This document shows, one piece after another, positions 30,481 to 38,706 of a DNA stretch of 38,706 bases (its first letter is position 1; every line of letters starts with the position of its first letter). The stretch covers positions 1 to 38,706 of the forward strand of contig MCFE01000761.1 of the NCBI GenBank assembly GCA_002104905.1, read 5' to 3'. The translations under genes and the position numbers were made by a program. This DNA comes from Basidiobolus meristosporus CBS 931.73 (taxonomy: Eukaryota > Basidiobolomycota > Basidiobolomycetes > Basidiobolales > Basidiobolaceae). The notes below the pieces were generated by a model. It worked only from the letters and a program-made list of their open reading frames with translations, was not told where the DNA came from and searched no databases.

Positions 30481-31440
30481 GTAGACTTGAGCTCAAATTC
30501 TTTTCATCATTAGAGGTCATTTTTTGTGGGTATTTGGGCTTTCATTGAGCAAAATATCCCTGGACTTGATCAGCTTCTTTGATTAGGTACTTTACAGTCT
30601 GTATGCTTTACTCTCACTGCAGTAGCCCAAATATATTCATTTGGACTTTTTGGCTCAAATTTTGGCTGATTTCAGGCAACTTCTTGGCATATGCTGTGCA
30701 CCCATATATTCTTAGATGTTTGGCGCTTTGTCTGTATCTAAACTATATTTCAAATGGAATACAATTACAGAGTATTGTGTCAGAACTCCTATATCTAAGG
30801 TATACAGTTGTGGCAACTAATTCTGCCTAAAAATCATAGAATAATTTTTGATCATGGATCATTGATCATGCCATATCAGTTATTGATCTGATTGCATGTT
30901 TGGCTACTCTATTTTGCTGTAGGGAGTACGGTACAGAAAGCTCTTGCTTAATCCCGTGAATTTTGCAGAAGTGGATGAAGAGTTTTGAGGAATATTCTCC
31001 GCCAATGTAAGAGCATATTTTCTTGATTTTTCACCAGTTTCTCTCTCTACCATGGCTTTAAGCTCCTTGGACTTAGACAGAACATCTTGCTTTCTCTCCA
31101 TGAAGTAGATCCATATGTATCTTGTATAATCATCAATAAAAGCAATTAAATACTTCAACCCACCTAAGGATAAGCTTTGCATATGTCTACACAGATCTAA
31201 GTGAATTAGATCTAATGTTTTCTTAGTTTTGTTTAGCCCAGAGCTCTTAAATGATTGTCTGGCTTGTTTCCCATATATGCAGGCCTCACAGTGCTCTAAA
31301 TTAGCTGGTGGATCAATTTTTACTCCAGAAATTAGCTGATCTTTGATCATCTTTTGCAATTGATCAAAGTCAATTTGTTCAGGTCTCCCATGCCAAAGCA
31401 TTGGTGTTTCTTCATTTAAGTTACTTATATTGGCTTACAG
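30481..31440 (-). pseudogene. copia X integrase
   Basis: Open from 31401 (MLWHGRPEQIDFDQLQKM) through DHCEAC-like EHCEACIYGK, LDLIHLDLCRHM and FIDDYTRYIWIYFMERKQ to about 31030, where a frameshift moves out of the core (the same bases give KYALTLAENIPQ instead of KICSDNCGEY). The HHCC module is damaged: the second His (GH) became EQ. C-terminal pieces follow in other frames to 30481. Confidence 0.8.
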
Positions 31441-32335
31441 ATATGATGCAATATCAGTCAGCTTGTATAGATTCTGATCTTTGATATCCAAAGCAATATG
31501 AGCACCATTTTGATCACTGATCCTGTATCCAGAATTGTCAAAGCTTAAACTGAGTTCTTCTGCAGTGGTCTTGCATACAGATAGTAGGTTCTTTGCTATT
31601 TCTGGTACATACAATAACTCTTTAAAGGTCAGTGTATGGCCTTTTTACTGCTTCCAAGGCTTACTTGGATGGTTCCTTCTCACATTGCATCAAGGTTGTA
31701 TTGTCACCCATGAAAACCTTCTTAATTAGAATTTCTTGATATCCAATAAGAGGTTATTTTGGAGTGTAAAGTGTTGAGATGCTCTAGAGTCAATGTACTA
31801 CATCTGAGAATCTTATTTTATGGTCATATTTAGTGCAAACATGAATAGTGTATCTTCTGCTATTGCAGCATTTCTATTTTCTGGCATTTGCCAATTATCT
31901 CTCTTTTTGAGGCACCTGTCTAATGAGTGACCTTTCCTTTTGTAGTAGTTGCAAAGCAGGTTGCTGATGCCTTTAAAGGGTCTTGAGTATCTCATTTGTT
32001 GGTTAGCATTGCTTCTTAAAGCATTTCTTTTTCCTACTTATTGGTGTTTGATTTTCTCAATTCTGCATCCCCAAGCCTTCCATTTTTGAAATATAAGGCT
32101 AATTCTTCAGTTGTGAACTCTAGGGCTGATACAAGGCCCTGTAACCTATCTGTCAGGTTATTCAGGATGGTAGCCATCACATCCTCATCAGTAGTTGGTA
32201 CACCCACAGATTACATCTCATCCACCAGCAGGGTATTCTGTTAATTAGATTTTTCATTTCTTCTCCTGTCAGCATCCATGTAGTAAAGCATTTTTGTCTA
32301 AGATATATTAACTTAGCAGCTGAACCCCTATGAAA
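31441..32335 (-). pseudogene. copia X gag end and protease
   Basis: Gag C-terminal half (EEMKNLINRI-like at about 32270, LTDRLQGLVSALEFTT near 32130), a zinc knuckle LLCNYYKRKGHSLDRC (31955-31905) in which the second Cys is Tyr, and the protease motif YIDSRASQHFT near 31800 where the Gly of DSGA is Arg. The first part of gag is missing: X is joined at 32335 to the D3 unit. Confidence 0.75.
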
Positions 32336-35300
32336 AATTATTTTGATGATCCTGTCAAAAGGCCATCACAAATTTAAAGTCCTGTGAATAAGTGGTATTG
32401 ATCCCATCAGGACACTGTACAGAGACCATTGAAAAATAATTGCACCCCAGATGTCACAAAAACTTGGTCAAATTTTTTCATCACAACAATATATAAGTAG
32501 CTTTTGATTGGGTCCCCGCCAATCTGCTCACTTTCTGCTCCCAGGCACTCCATCACCCCCTATGTTTGTGTGCATTGATTTGCTATTGTCTCTTTTTCAC
32601 ACTTATTACTACCTGACTTAACCCTTTCTCTTACTTTTCATGTGTACAAATTGATTCATTTCTGTTGAAATTTCAGTTGTACCTCAATTGCCAATTGTAT
32701 TGACCTATGCAATTCTCTTTACCCTACACTAACATTAAGCCCAACCCCACACTCAACAAGTAACTCTACTAGAATCCACCACTCAATAAGTAATTCTGCT
32801 GTAATGCTCTGTTTCCATGACTCTGGCAGGAACCCAACAGCTTTATGCCACTGTTCATTCACTGGTTCCCACACATCCTGCTCTTCAGCTGGCATAGCAA
32901 GATCTAGCATCTCATCTGCTAGTCATTGCAATTAATCCTTGCAATATTCAAGTGCATTTTCTTGAGCACTGTGCTTGAAGAAGTGCTGCAACCTCTTGGT
33001 GTGCCTATTAATGTTCCAAAATTCCACTGAAGGCAATGTGATAGTCTTTAGAGCTCTTGACATTGTAGCCTTGTCTGTCAGTGGGATATCCACTCTGTCA
33101 AGAATGGAGGATGTGGAGGCAGTAGTAGACAAATGGCCTTTTTCTGCAAACTCATCCACCTTGCTGAAGTGTAGCTCAACTGGCTGCACTTCCAACTCTT
33201 GTAAAAACAGCTGTTTTCTTATTGATAATTCTTCTTGGATATGATAGGATTCTGTCTATTCCAGGCTTGTGGTGTTAATAGGCAAGTAATGCAGTTTTTT
33301 CTTCATGCTTGCCTCTCCCAGGCTGGGGTAGACATATTTCCTGTTACCTTTTCCTTTATCTCTGACAGGTCATTAGACTTGTTCTGTTGGATAGTGCCAC
33401 ATTGAGCCATGAGTGCCAAATGATGCCATTGTGTGCCAGAGAGGCCAAGTGAGCCTATACTTGGCCACAGAGTGTGAAACATGTATCTGCATCTTCATGC
33501 AAAGCAGCCCCTGTGTTTCACCTGTGATGCAGGAGAAAATCCATTTTTTGATGTTTTTTTGTGGATCAATGTTATGCAGGATGTGTAAGAGCACAGAAGA
33601 ACTGAAGACATGCATCAGGTACCCAATACCCATGGCACTCTGAATCTAGCTCCTGTGGCTTGTAACAAGTCACAACAATGCATGGCACTATCTTGGTCCA
33701 CTGGTACTATCTGGCACTATAAGTGCTTTGTATAGATCTTACTTTAGGGCTAATAATTAAATATAGTGCCAGATAGTACCAGTGGACCAAGATAGTGCCA
33801 TGCATTGTTGTGACTTGTTACAAGCCACAGGAGCTAGATTCTGAGTGCCATGGGTATTGAGTACCAAATGCATATTTTCAATCCTTTTGTGCTCTTACAC
33901 ATCCTGCACAACATTGACCTAAAAAAAAAGGTCAAAAAATGGATTTTCTCCAACACAATGGGTGAAACACAGGGGCTGCTTTGCATGAAGATGCAGAGCT
34001 ATGTTTCACACACTGTAGCCAGGTATAGGCTCACTTAGCCTCCCTGGCACACTATGGCATCATTTGGTAATCATGGCTCAATGTGGCACTATCCAACAGA
34101 ACAAGTCTATTAACTACTACTGTGTCTCAGTGCTTCTTGTAATCAACTATGTTTTCTCCTTGATAGATTCTGCTCTAGCGTATCTGTTTTGGCCTGCTTG
34201 TTCCTTGCTGGCACTCTTCTGGCAACCTTACACTACTTTTCCAGTTGTTTTGAGCTCTCAACTGTAGTTGTGTCAGGCTCCTGTAAAAGCCACTGGTTTT
34301 TATCATAGCCAGGTCCTTCACTTCTACTTTGACTGAGTGCTTCTTGAGTGATACTATGCTTTTTCCTTGATAAATGTGGTGCTGGTGCATCTATGTCTGC
34401 CTGCTTGTCCCTAATTGGCACTCTTCCAGCTACATGAGGTCTCTTTGACACTTGTCTGGAGCTTTTGGCCTGGCTGGTAACAGGCTCTTGAGGAAGCCAC
34501 CGGCTTTTAGCCATGACACTCTTGTTTTTCTGCCTTTGAAAATTTCTGCTATTCTTAAGATACTTTCTTTGCATACCATTGCTGGCCCAAAATCTGTTTG
34601 CCCATTAGAATCCAGGATAATGCTCATGGAACAAGCCAATGCATTTTGCTTGGCCTTGAGTGCCTGATGGCCCCATGGTATGCTGGCCTTAAGGTGATGG
34701 TGTGCCAGACTTCTGACAGCCTCCTGAATGTTAGCCCATTCTTCATTATTGCACTCAATGGCCTCACAGAGCTTCAATGTCTTTTGATTTTTAGGCTTTG
34801 GTATAAACACCACATTGTCTCCCTCTCACACTGTGATAGGTTTCTCTATGGGCTTTATCTTTGGGCACTGTTGTTGTGCTTGAATGACTACACAGTGGTC
34901 CTCTGCTGTTACATTGGGAAATGGCTCAATTCTTGGCTGTGACATTGAGCTACTCAAGTTCCTTCTGTGCAGCAAAGATACTGCTTTCTCTACCTGGGAT
35001 ATTGATTGCTCTGCACATATTTTCTGCTTATCCTGTTTTTGGACTATTTCCTGATTTCTCTGGGCCATTGCATCGATCCTATCAGCCACTGCACCTAATT
35101 GCTTCATTAATGCTTTGGTATGAGCGGACAACATACTTGCCAATATGGGTAGTGGTGATGTTATGACAGCCACTTGCAGGTCTTCAGCTGAGGGTACTAC
35201 ATTTGCTACACATACAACTGCCTGAGCATAATGGTTAGCGTGTAGCTCTGCAGAGGTTTTCAATTTCTTACTTGACTGAGAGCCTTAGGAGTCCTCATTT

Positions 35301-35461
35301 TTACCTTCAGTGGGCACACTGTCAACATGGCCTTTTTTGGATGCATCCCTGCTTGTTGCACTGAATGTCAAAACAAGCTGTTGTCCAGCTGTTCTTCTGC
35401 TGCTGCCAGTGGAGGGGATTGGTTGGGAACCAGTCAGCTTTGTTTTATTTTCTGGCAGCAT
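32336..35461 (-). pseudogene. Unknown D-family gene, copy D3, split by MITE M1
   Basis: Same family as D1 and D2 and the best N-terminus: ATG 35461 gives MLPENKTKLTGSQPIPS and TAGQQLVLTFSAT. A stop follows DS near 35287. It is then open in long pieces: the coiled-coil-like block (35263-34850), NPKNQKTLKLCEAIECNNEE (34800), the two 69-residue repeats (34530-34130) and, after the 734-bp MITE (33375-34108), VQPVELHFSKVDEFAEKG, VEFWNINRHTKRLQHF, EQDVWEPVNEQWHKAVGFLP and LIEWWILVELLVECGVGLN (33195-32719). The unit ends at CATAG (32336), the same point as D2. Confidence 0.55.
33375..34108. mobile_element. Foldback MITE M1, complete, in D3
   Basis: Two 346-bp inverted arms (33375-33720 and 33763-34108) around a 42-bp loop. 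The ends AGACTTGTTCTGTTGG and CCAACAGAACAAGTCT match the Hb terminus, and ATT flanks both sides (33372-33374 and 34109-34111). No coding capacity. Arms contain the same TGGCAC/GTGCCA motifs as the Hb right end. It is probably mobilised by the Hb transposase (inference from shared ends). D2 shows the uninterrupted site. Confidence 0.9.
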
Positions 35462-35505
35462 ATATATGGAAGTGAGTCAAACCAAAGGGGAAATAGTGTT
35501 ACATA

Positions 35506-35854
35506 TGTGGTAAAAATTTGTATTTCCACCTAAGTATTCACCTAACTTAGTCACTTAGATCATTACCTTCAAATCCTAGAGAATACTGACCAAATTCCTT
35601 GTTGGGATTTACTTAGAATATTTTCACCAAAATACCAGGTACCCAGAACATGAAAATTCTCAAAGTTGTCCAAACAGCCCCATACTTTGCACACATGTTC
35701 TTGGGACCTTCCTTAGCCTATTCTACATGTTTGTAATGCCAAGACCAGGTAAAAGTATAAATACTAATTTTACATTCAATATATCACTAAGTAAAAACCA
35801 CATAATCTACTTGTTCTCCCAATCACTTCCAATATCTCCAAGACTCTTACAACA
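35506..35854 (+). repeat. 5' LTR of copia W
   Basis: 349 bp, TGTGGTAAAAATTTG to CTCTTACAACA. Promoter-like TATAAATA at 35756-35763. Aligns with 28596-28943 and 27781-28125. Confidence 0.88.
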
Positions 35855-35867
35855 GGCTATGAGCCCC
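35855..35867 (+). other. Candidate primer-binding site of copia W
   Basis: GGCTATGAGCCCC directly follows the LTR. It is complementary, with one mismatch in the first 12 bases, to the anticodon stem-loop of initiator tRNA-Met (whose CAU anticodon gives ATG here). Drosophila copia is known to prime from that internal part of tRNA-iMet (site beginning GGTTATGGGCCC). Confidence 0.6.
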
Positions 35868-36497
35868 AAGCTGTCACTCTCTGTAATGTCTACTACTGCT
35901 ATTACTGGAATTTTTCCCTCTGCTGAAAAGTTGGATGGCTCTAACTACCAAGTGTGGAAGGTGAAGATGAAGATGCTGCTACAAGAAAGAGGCCTTTGGG
36001 ATATTGTCATGGGAGAAGGATGCCCTCCTAAAAATGTGGGAGAAGAAGCCTTAAAGTACCAGAAGAAAGAACAAAGTGCCTTTAACTGCATTTGCCTTAA
36101 TGTCAAGGACAAATTGCTAATTCAATGCTCAATAGCAAAAACAGCAAAGAATGCCTGGAAAGCATTAAAAGACACCTACCAGTAATGTTCAGCTGCCAAG
36201 AAAATGTATCTGAGACAAAAATTCTTTACTACAAAGATGCTGCCAGGAGAAGAAATGAAAAATCTAATTAACAGAATTACCCTGCTGGTAGATGAGATGG
36301 AATCTGTGGGCATCCCAACTACTGATGAGGATGCGATAGTTACCATCCTGAATAGCCTGACAGACAAGCTTCAGGGCCTTGTATCAGCCCTAGAGTCCAG
36401 AACTGAAGATTTGACCTTAAATTACGTATATGGAAGGCTCCTGGATGAAGAATTAAGAAATCAGGCACCAATAAGAAGGAAGAAGAAAATGCTTTAA
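35859..36497 (+). pseudogene. copia W gag
   Basis: Capsid-type gag (DUF4219/UBN2 kind). Two starts are possible: ATG 35859, which overlaps the primer site, or the more likely ATG 35889 (MSTTAITGIFPSAEKLDGSN). Landmarks are YQVWKVKMKMLLQERGLWDI, KTAKNAWKALKDTYQ and, after an in-frame TAA at 36183, KMYLRQKFFTTKMLPGEEMK and VTILNSLTDKLQGLVSALES. It ends at tandem stops near 36495. The only fatal change inside is the TAA. Confidence 0.85.
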
Positions 36498-36529
36498 TAA
36501 GCAATAATAGCCAACCAAGGAGGTACCCA

Positions 36530-37084
36530 AGACCCTACAAAGGCAACAGCAACCTATTTTGCAACTACTGCAAAAGGAAACAACACACATCAGACCGGTG
36601 TCTCAAAAAGTGAGATTATCAGCAAAAGACGCCTGAATATGGATATGCTGCAACAACTGAAGATAGACTATTCATATCTGCACCAGATATGACCACAAAC
36701 AAGGATTCTTAGACGTGGTATATTGACTCTGGAGCTTCTCAACACTTTACACACCAAGAAGTACTTTTTACCTAATATCATGAAATTCCAATTAAGAAGG
36801 TTTTCATGGGTGTTGATAAAACACTTGATGCAGTGGGAGAAGGAACTATCCAAGTAAACCTTAGAAGCAATCAAAGAAGCCATACACTGACCTTTGAAGA
36901 AGTACTCTATGTACCAGAAATAGCCAAGAACCTACTCCCTGTAAGCAAGGCCACAGCAGAAGGACTCAGTTTCAGTTTTGACAATTCTGGATGCAGGATC
37001 ACTGATCAAAATGGTGCTCATATTGTTTTGGGGGTCAGAGAACAAAATCTATACAAGCTGACTGATATTGCATCATATCTGTAA
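36530..37084 (+). pseudogene. copia W zinc knuckle and protease
   Basis: In another frame than gag: a perfect nucleocapsid CX2CX4HX4C knuckle, CNYCKRKQHTSDRC (36560-36601), then TGA 36611, TAG 36710, the aspartic protease motif WYIDSGASQHFT (36716-36751), TAA 36773, and an open stretch from 36806 (GEGTIQVNL, EEVLYVPEIAKNLLPVSKA) to TAA 37082. The catalytic Asp is kept; the stops are not compatible with a polyprotein. Confidence 0.85.
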
Positions 37085-37117
37085 GCCAATATAAGTAACT
37101 TAAATGAAGAAACACCA

Positions 37118-38005
37118 ATGCTTTGGCACAGGAGATTTGGGCACATCAATTTTGATTATTTGCACAAAATGATCAAAGATCAGCTAATTTCTGGAGTAAA
37201 AATTGATCCCCCAGCTAATTTGGATCACTGTGAAGCCTGCATATATGGGAAACAAGCCAGACAACTGTTCAAGAGCTCTGGGTTAATCAAAACTAAGAAA
37301 AAATTAGATCTAATTCACTCAGATCTGTGTGGACCTATGCAAAATTTATCCTTAGGTGGGATGAAGTATTTAATCACTTTTATTGATGATTATACAAGAT
37401 ACACATGGGTCTACTTCATGGAGAGAAAGGAAGAAGCTCTGTCCAAGTTCAGGGAGTTCAAAGCCATGGTGGAGAAAGAAACAGGTGAAAAAATCAAGAA
37501 AATATGCTCTGACAATTGTGGAGAATATACCTCAAAACTCTTCATCCACTTCTGCAAAATTCATGGGATAAAGCAAGAGACTACTGTACCATACTTGCCA
37601 CAGCAAGATGGAGTAGCAGAACATGCTAACAGATCAATAATTGATAAGGCAAGATCTATGATCCATGATCAAAAATTATCCTATGATTTTTGGGCGGAAT
37701 CAGTTGCCACTGCTGTATACCTTAAAAATAGGAGTTATAACAGAATACTTTGTGATTCTAATCCATTTGAAGCATGGTATGGATACAGACCAAGTGCAGA
37801 ACATCTAAGAATATTTGGGTGTACAGCATATGCCAAAAAACTGGCCGGAAATCAGTCAAAATTGGAGCCAATAAGTGTAAAATGCATATTTTTGGGCTAC
37901 TGCAACAAGAGTAAGGCATACAGACTCTACAATACCAAAGCAATGAAGCTGATCAAGTCCATGGATGTGTTGTTTGATGAAAATTCAAAACTTTCACAAA
38001 AATGA
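37118..38005 (+). CDS. copia W integrase, intact 295-aa frame
   Basis: Joins retroelement DNA to the target. HHCC zinc module: H4, H9, C38, C41 (WHRRFGH and HCEAC). Core: D69 (LIHSDLCGPM), D132 (CSDNCGEY) and E168 (DGVAEHANRS), giving the D-x35-E spacing of retroviral-type integrases. The C-terminal module contains LRIFGCTAYAKKL and KCIFLGYCNKSKAYRLYN. It is in the protease frame but cut off from it by the TAA at 37082, so the ATG at 37118 is a conventional start only; in life it would be part of a polyprotein. Strictly it belongs to a dead element. Confidence 0.88.
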   Translation: MLWHRRFGHINFDYLHKMIKDQLISGVKIDPPANLDHCEACIYGKQARQLFKSSGLIKTKKKLDLIHSDLCGPMQNLSLGGMKYLITFIDDYTRYTWVYFMERKEEALSKFREFKAMVEKETGEKIKKICSDNCGEYTSKLFIHFCKIHGIKQETTVPYLPQQDGVAEHANRSIIDKARSMIHDQKLSYDFWAESVATAVYLKNRSYNRILCDSNPFEAWYGYRPSAEHLRIFGCTAYAKKLAGNQSKLEPISVKCIFLGYCNKSKAYRLYNTKAMKLIKSMDVLFDENSKLSQK

Positions 38006-38025
38006 CATCAGATGATGACAAAAAT

Positions 38026-38706
38026 TTGATCTCAAGTCCACCAATTGTCAGGATTGAATCAGAGTAAAACAATGAAGACTTTTTCACTCCAGAGGACTCT
38101 ACAACTGTGGTTCAGCCAGAATCAGTGCCCAGGAATATCCCGACAGTGATCATTCCCATATCAAATGCCCGGAGATCAAATCAGACAAGAAATAGCCCAA
38201 ATTACAATATCAATGATGGTAAAAACTTAGCCTATGCCTATTCAGTCCATAGTGATGAGCCCCAGACTGTAAAAGAGGCCCTAAATAGCCCTCAGACAAA
38301 GTTTTGGAGATCTGCAATGACTGAGGAATATCAGGCCCTGATGGAAAATCAAACTGGGGACTTAGTCAAATTGCCAATCAACCAAAAATCAATAGGATGC
38401 AGATGGTGCAATTGAAAGATACAAAGCAAGACTTGTAGCTAAAGGATACTCTCAAACAAAAGGACTTGACTATACTGAGACCTTTGCACTGGTAGCCAAG
38501 TTCAATTCCATCAGATCAATATTGGCTATTGCAGCCAAATATAAGTTTTTTATTCATCAAATGGATGTAAAAACTGCAATCCTGAATAGAGAACTTAATG
38601 AGGACATGTATATGGACCAGCCTGATGGGCTTGCTGAACAAGATAACCCCCATTTGGTCTGCAAGCTTAAAAAGGCACTATATGGTTTCAAACATTCACC
38701 AAGAGC
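38026..38706 (+). pseudogene. copia W reverse transcriptase start
   Basis: Linker in one frame (VQPESVPRNIPTVIIPISNA, NLAYAYSVHSDEPQTVKEAL, 38107-38380) to SIGCRW, then a small deletion and a new frame from 38402: [60 protein letters not shown] and [15 protein letters not shown] at the window end. These are the fingers and early palm of an RVT_2 RT. The YVDD box lies beyond the window. Confidence 0.88.

Larger units (their letters stand above)
28596..32335 (-). mobile_element. Ty1/copia retrotransposon X, 5'-truncated, family C
   Basis: Minus-strand element with gag (partial), protease, integrase, RT (deleted), RNase H, a polypurine stretch and a 3' LTR. The 5' end is lost at 32335 against the end of D3. 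It is the youngest of the nest because its LTR interrupts Y. W (35506-38706) is a close relative in opposite orientation, 3.2 kb away. Confidence 0.85.
35506..38706 (+). mobile_element. Ty1/copia retrotransposon W, family C, runs off window
   Basis: 5' LTR, primer site, gag, zinc knuckle, protease, integrase and RT in copia order. The window ends inside RT. It is the best preserved retroelement here, with an intact integrase frame, but stops lie in gag and protease and a small deletion in RT. Its LTR starts inside the leader region of D3. Confidence 0.9.

Noticed and set aside
33373-34038. Pair of similar small proteins on opposite strands (minus 33633-33373 and plus 33850-34038)
   Set aside because: They are the two arms of the foldback MITE read in mirror frames; the similarity follows from the inverted repeat, not from coding.
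33376-34107. TA dinucleotide target duplication (Tc1/mariner-like) for M1 and Hb
   Set aside because: TA does flank GACTTG...CAAGTC in M1, but comparison with the empty site in D2 fits a 3-bp AAT duplication without a gap; TA would leave three extra bases. HbA's right flank also lacks TA.

Overview
The window looks like a nuclear, repeat-rich stretch of a eukaryotic genome, most likely a fungus and perhaps a basidiomycete. It is AT-leaning and carries no recognisable host gene, rRNA, tRNA or bacterial feature. Everything identified is mobile DNA: Ty1/copia retrotransposons with solo LTRs, a DDE (HARBI1/PIF-Harbinger-like) DNA transposon family, foldback MITEs, a decayed Tnp2-type (CACTA-like) transposase, a TRIM-like miniature LTR element, and three copies of an unrecognised multi-domain gene. 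The fungal assignment is inference from the element mix and the Tnp2 style; no host marker is present. The only long uninterrupted reading frames of known type are one DDE transposase (1154-2038) and one copia integrase (37118-38005).

Layout. 1-2221: right part of DDE transposon Hb1, with ORF1 on the minus strand and an intact transposase on the plus strand. 2941-5549: internally deleted copia P, with an inverted LTR against its 3' LTR (5550-5900). 6430-6798 and 6960-7328: solo LTRs of two families. 8222-8715: foldback relic M2. 9200-11430: minus-strand Tnp2 transposase relic interrupted by a solo LTR, and diverging from unknown gene D1 (12118-13640). 13755-14785: foldback relic M3. 15178-17235: a transposon tail and minus-strand copia Q. 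17236-23280: two more DDE transposons, HbA and HbBC, placed end to end; HbBC has its left half inverted. 23290-23857: TRIM-like element. 23934-26200: gene D2, then a Tnp2 fragment. 26551-32335: three nested minus-strand copia relics (Z, Y, X). 32336-35461: gene D3, interrupted by foldback MITE M1 (33375-34108). 35506-38706: plus-strand copia W, running off the window.

How the parts relate. Hb elements and the MITEs share the terminal sequence AGACTTGTTC, so the Hb transposase could mobilise the MITEs in trans. MITE M1 sits in D3 where paralogue D2 supplies the empty site, which fixes a 3-bp target duplication (AAT/ATT). The junctions of HbA and HbBC fit an alternative-end transposition that inverted half an element. 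Hb copies differ at several CpG sites as CpG versus TpG/CpA, which points to cytosine methylation and deamination. The D genes have a coiled-coil-like stretch, two exact 207-bp in-frame repeats and conserved C-terminal blocks. They are the least explained coding content here and the best candidate for something undescribed.
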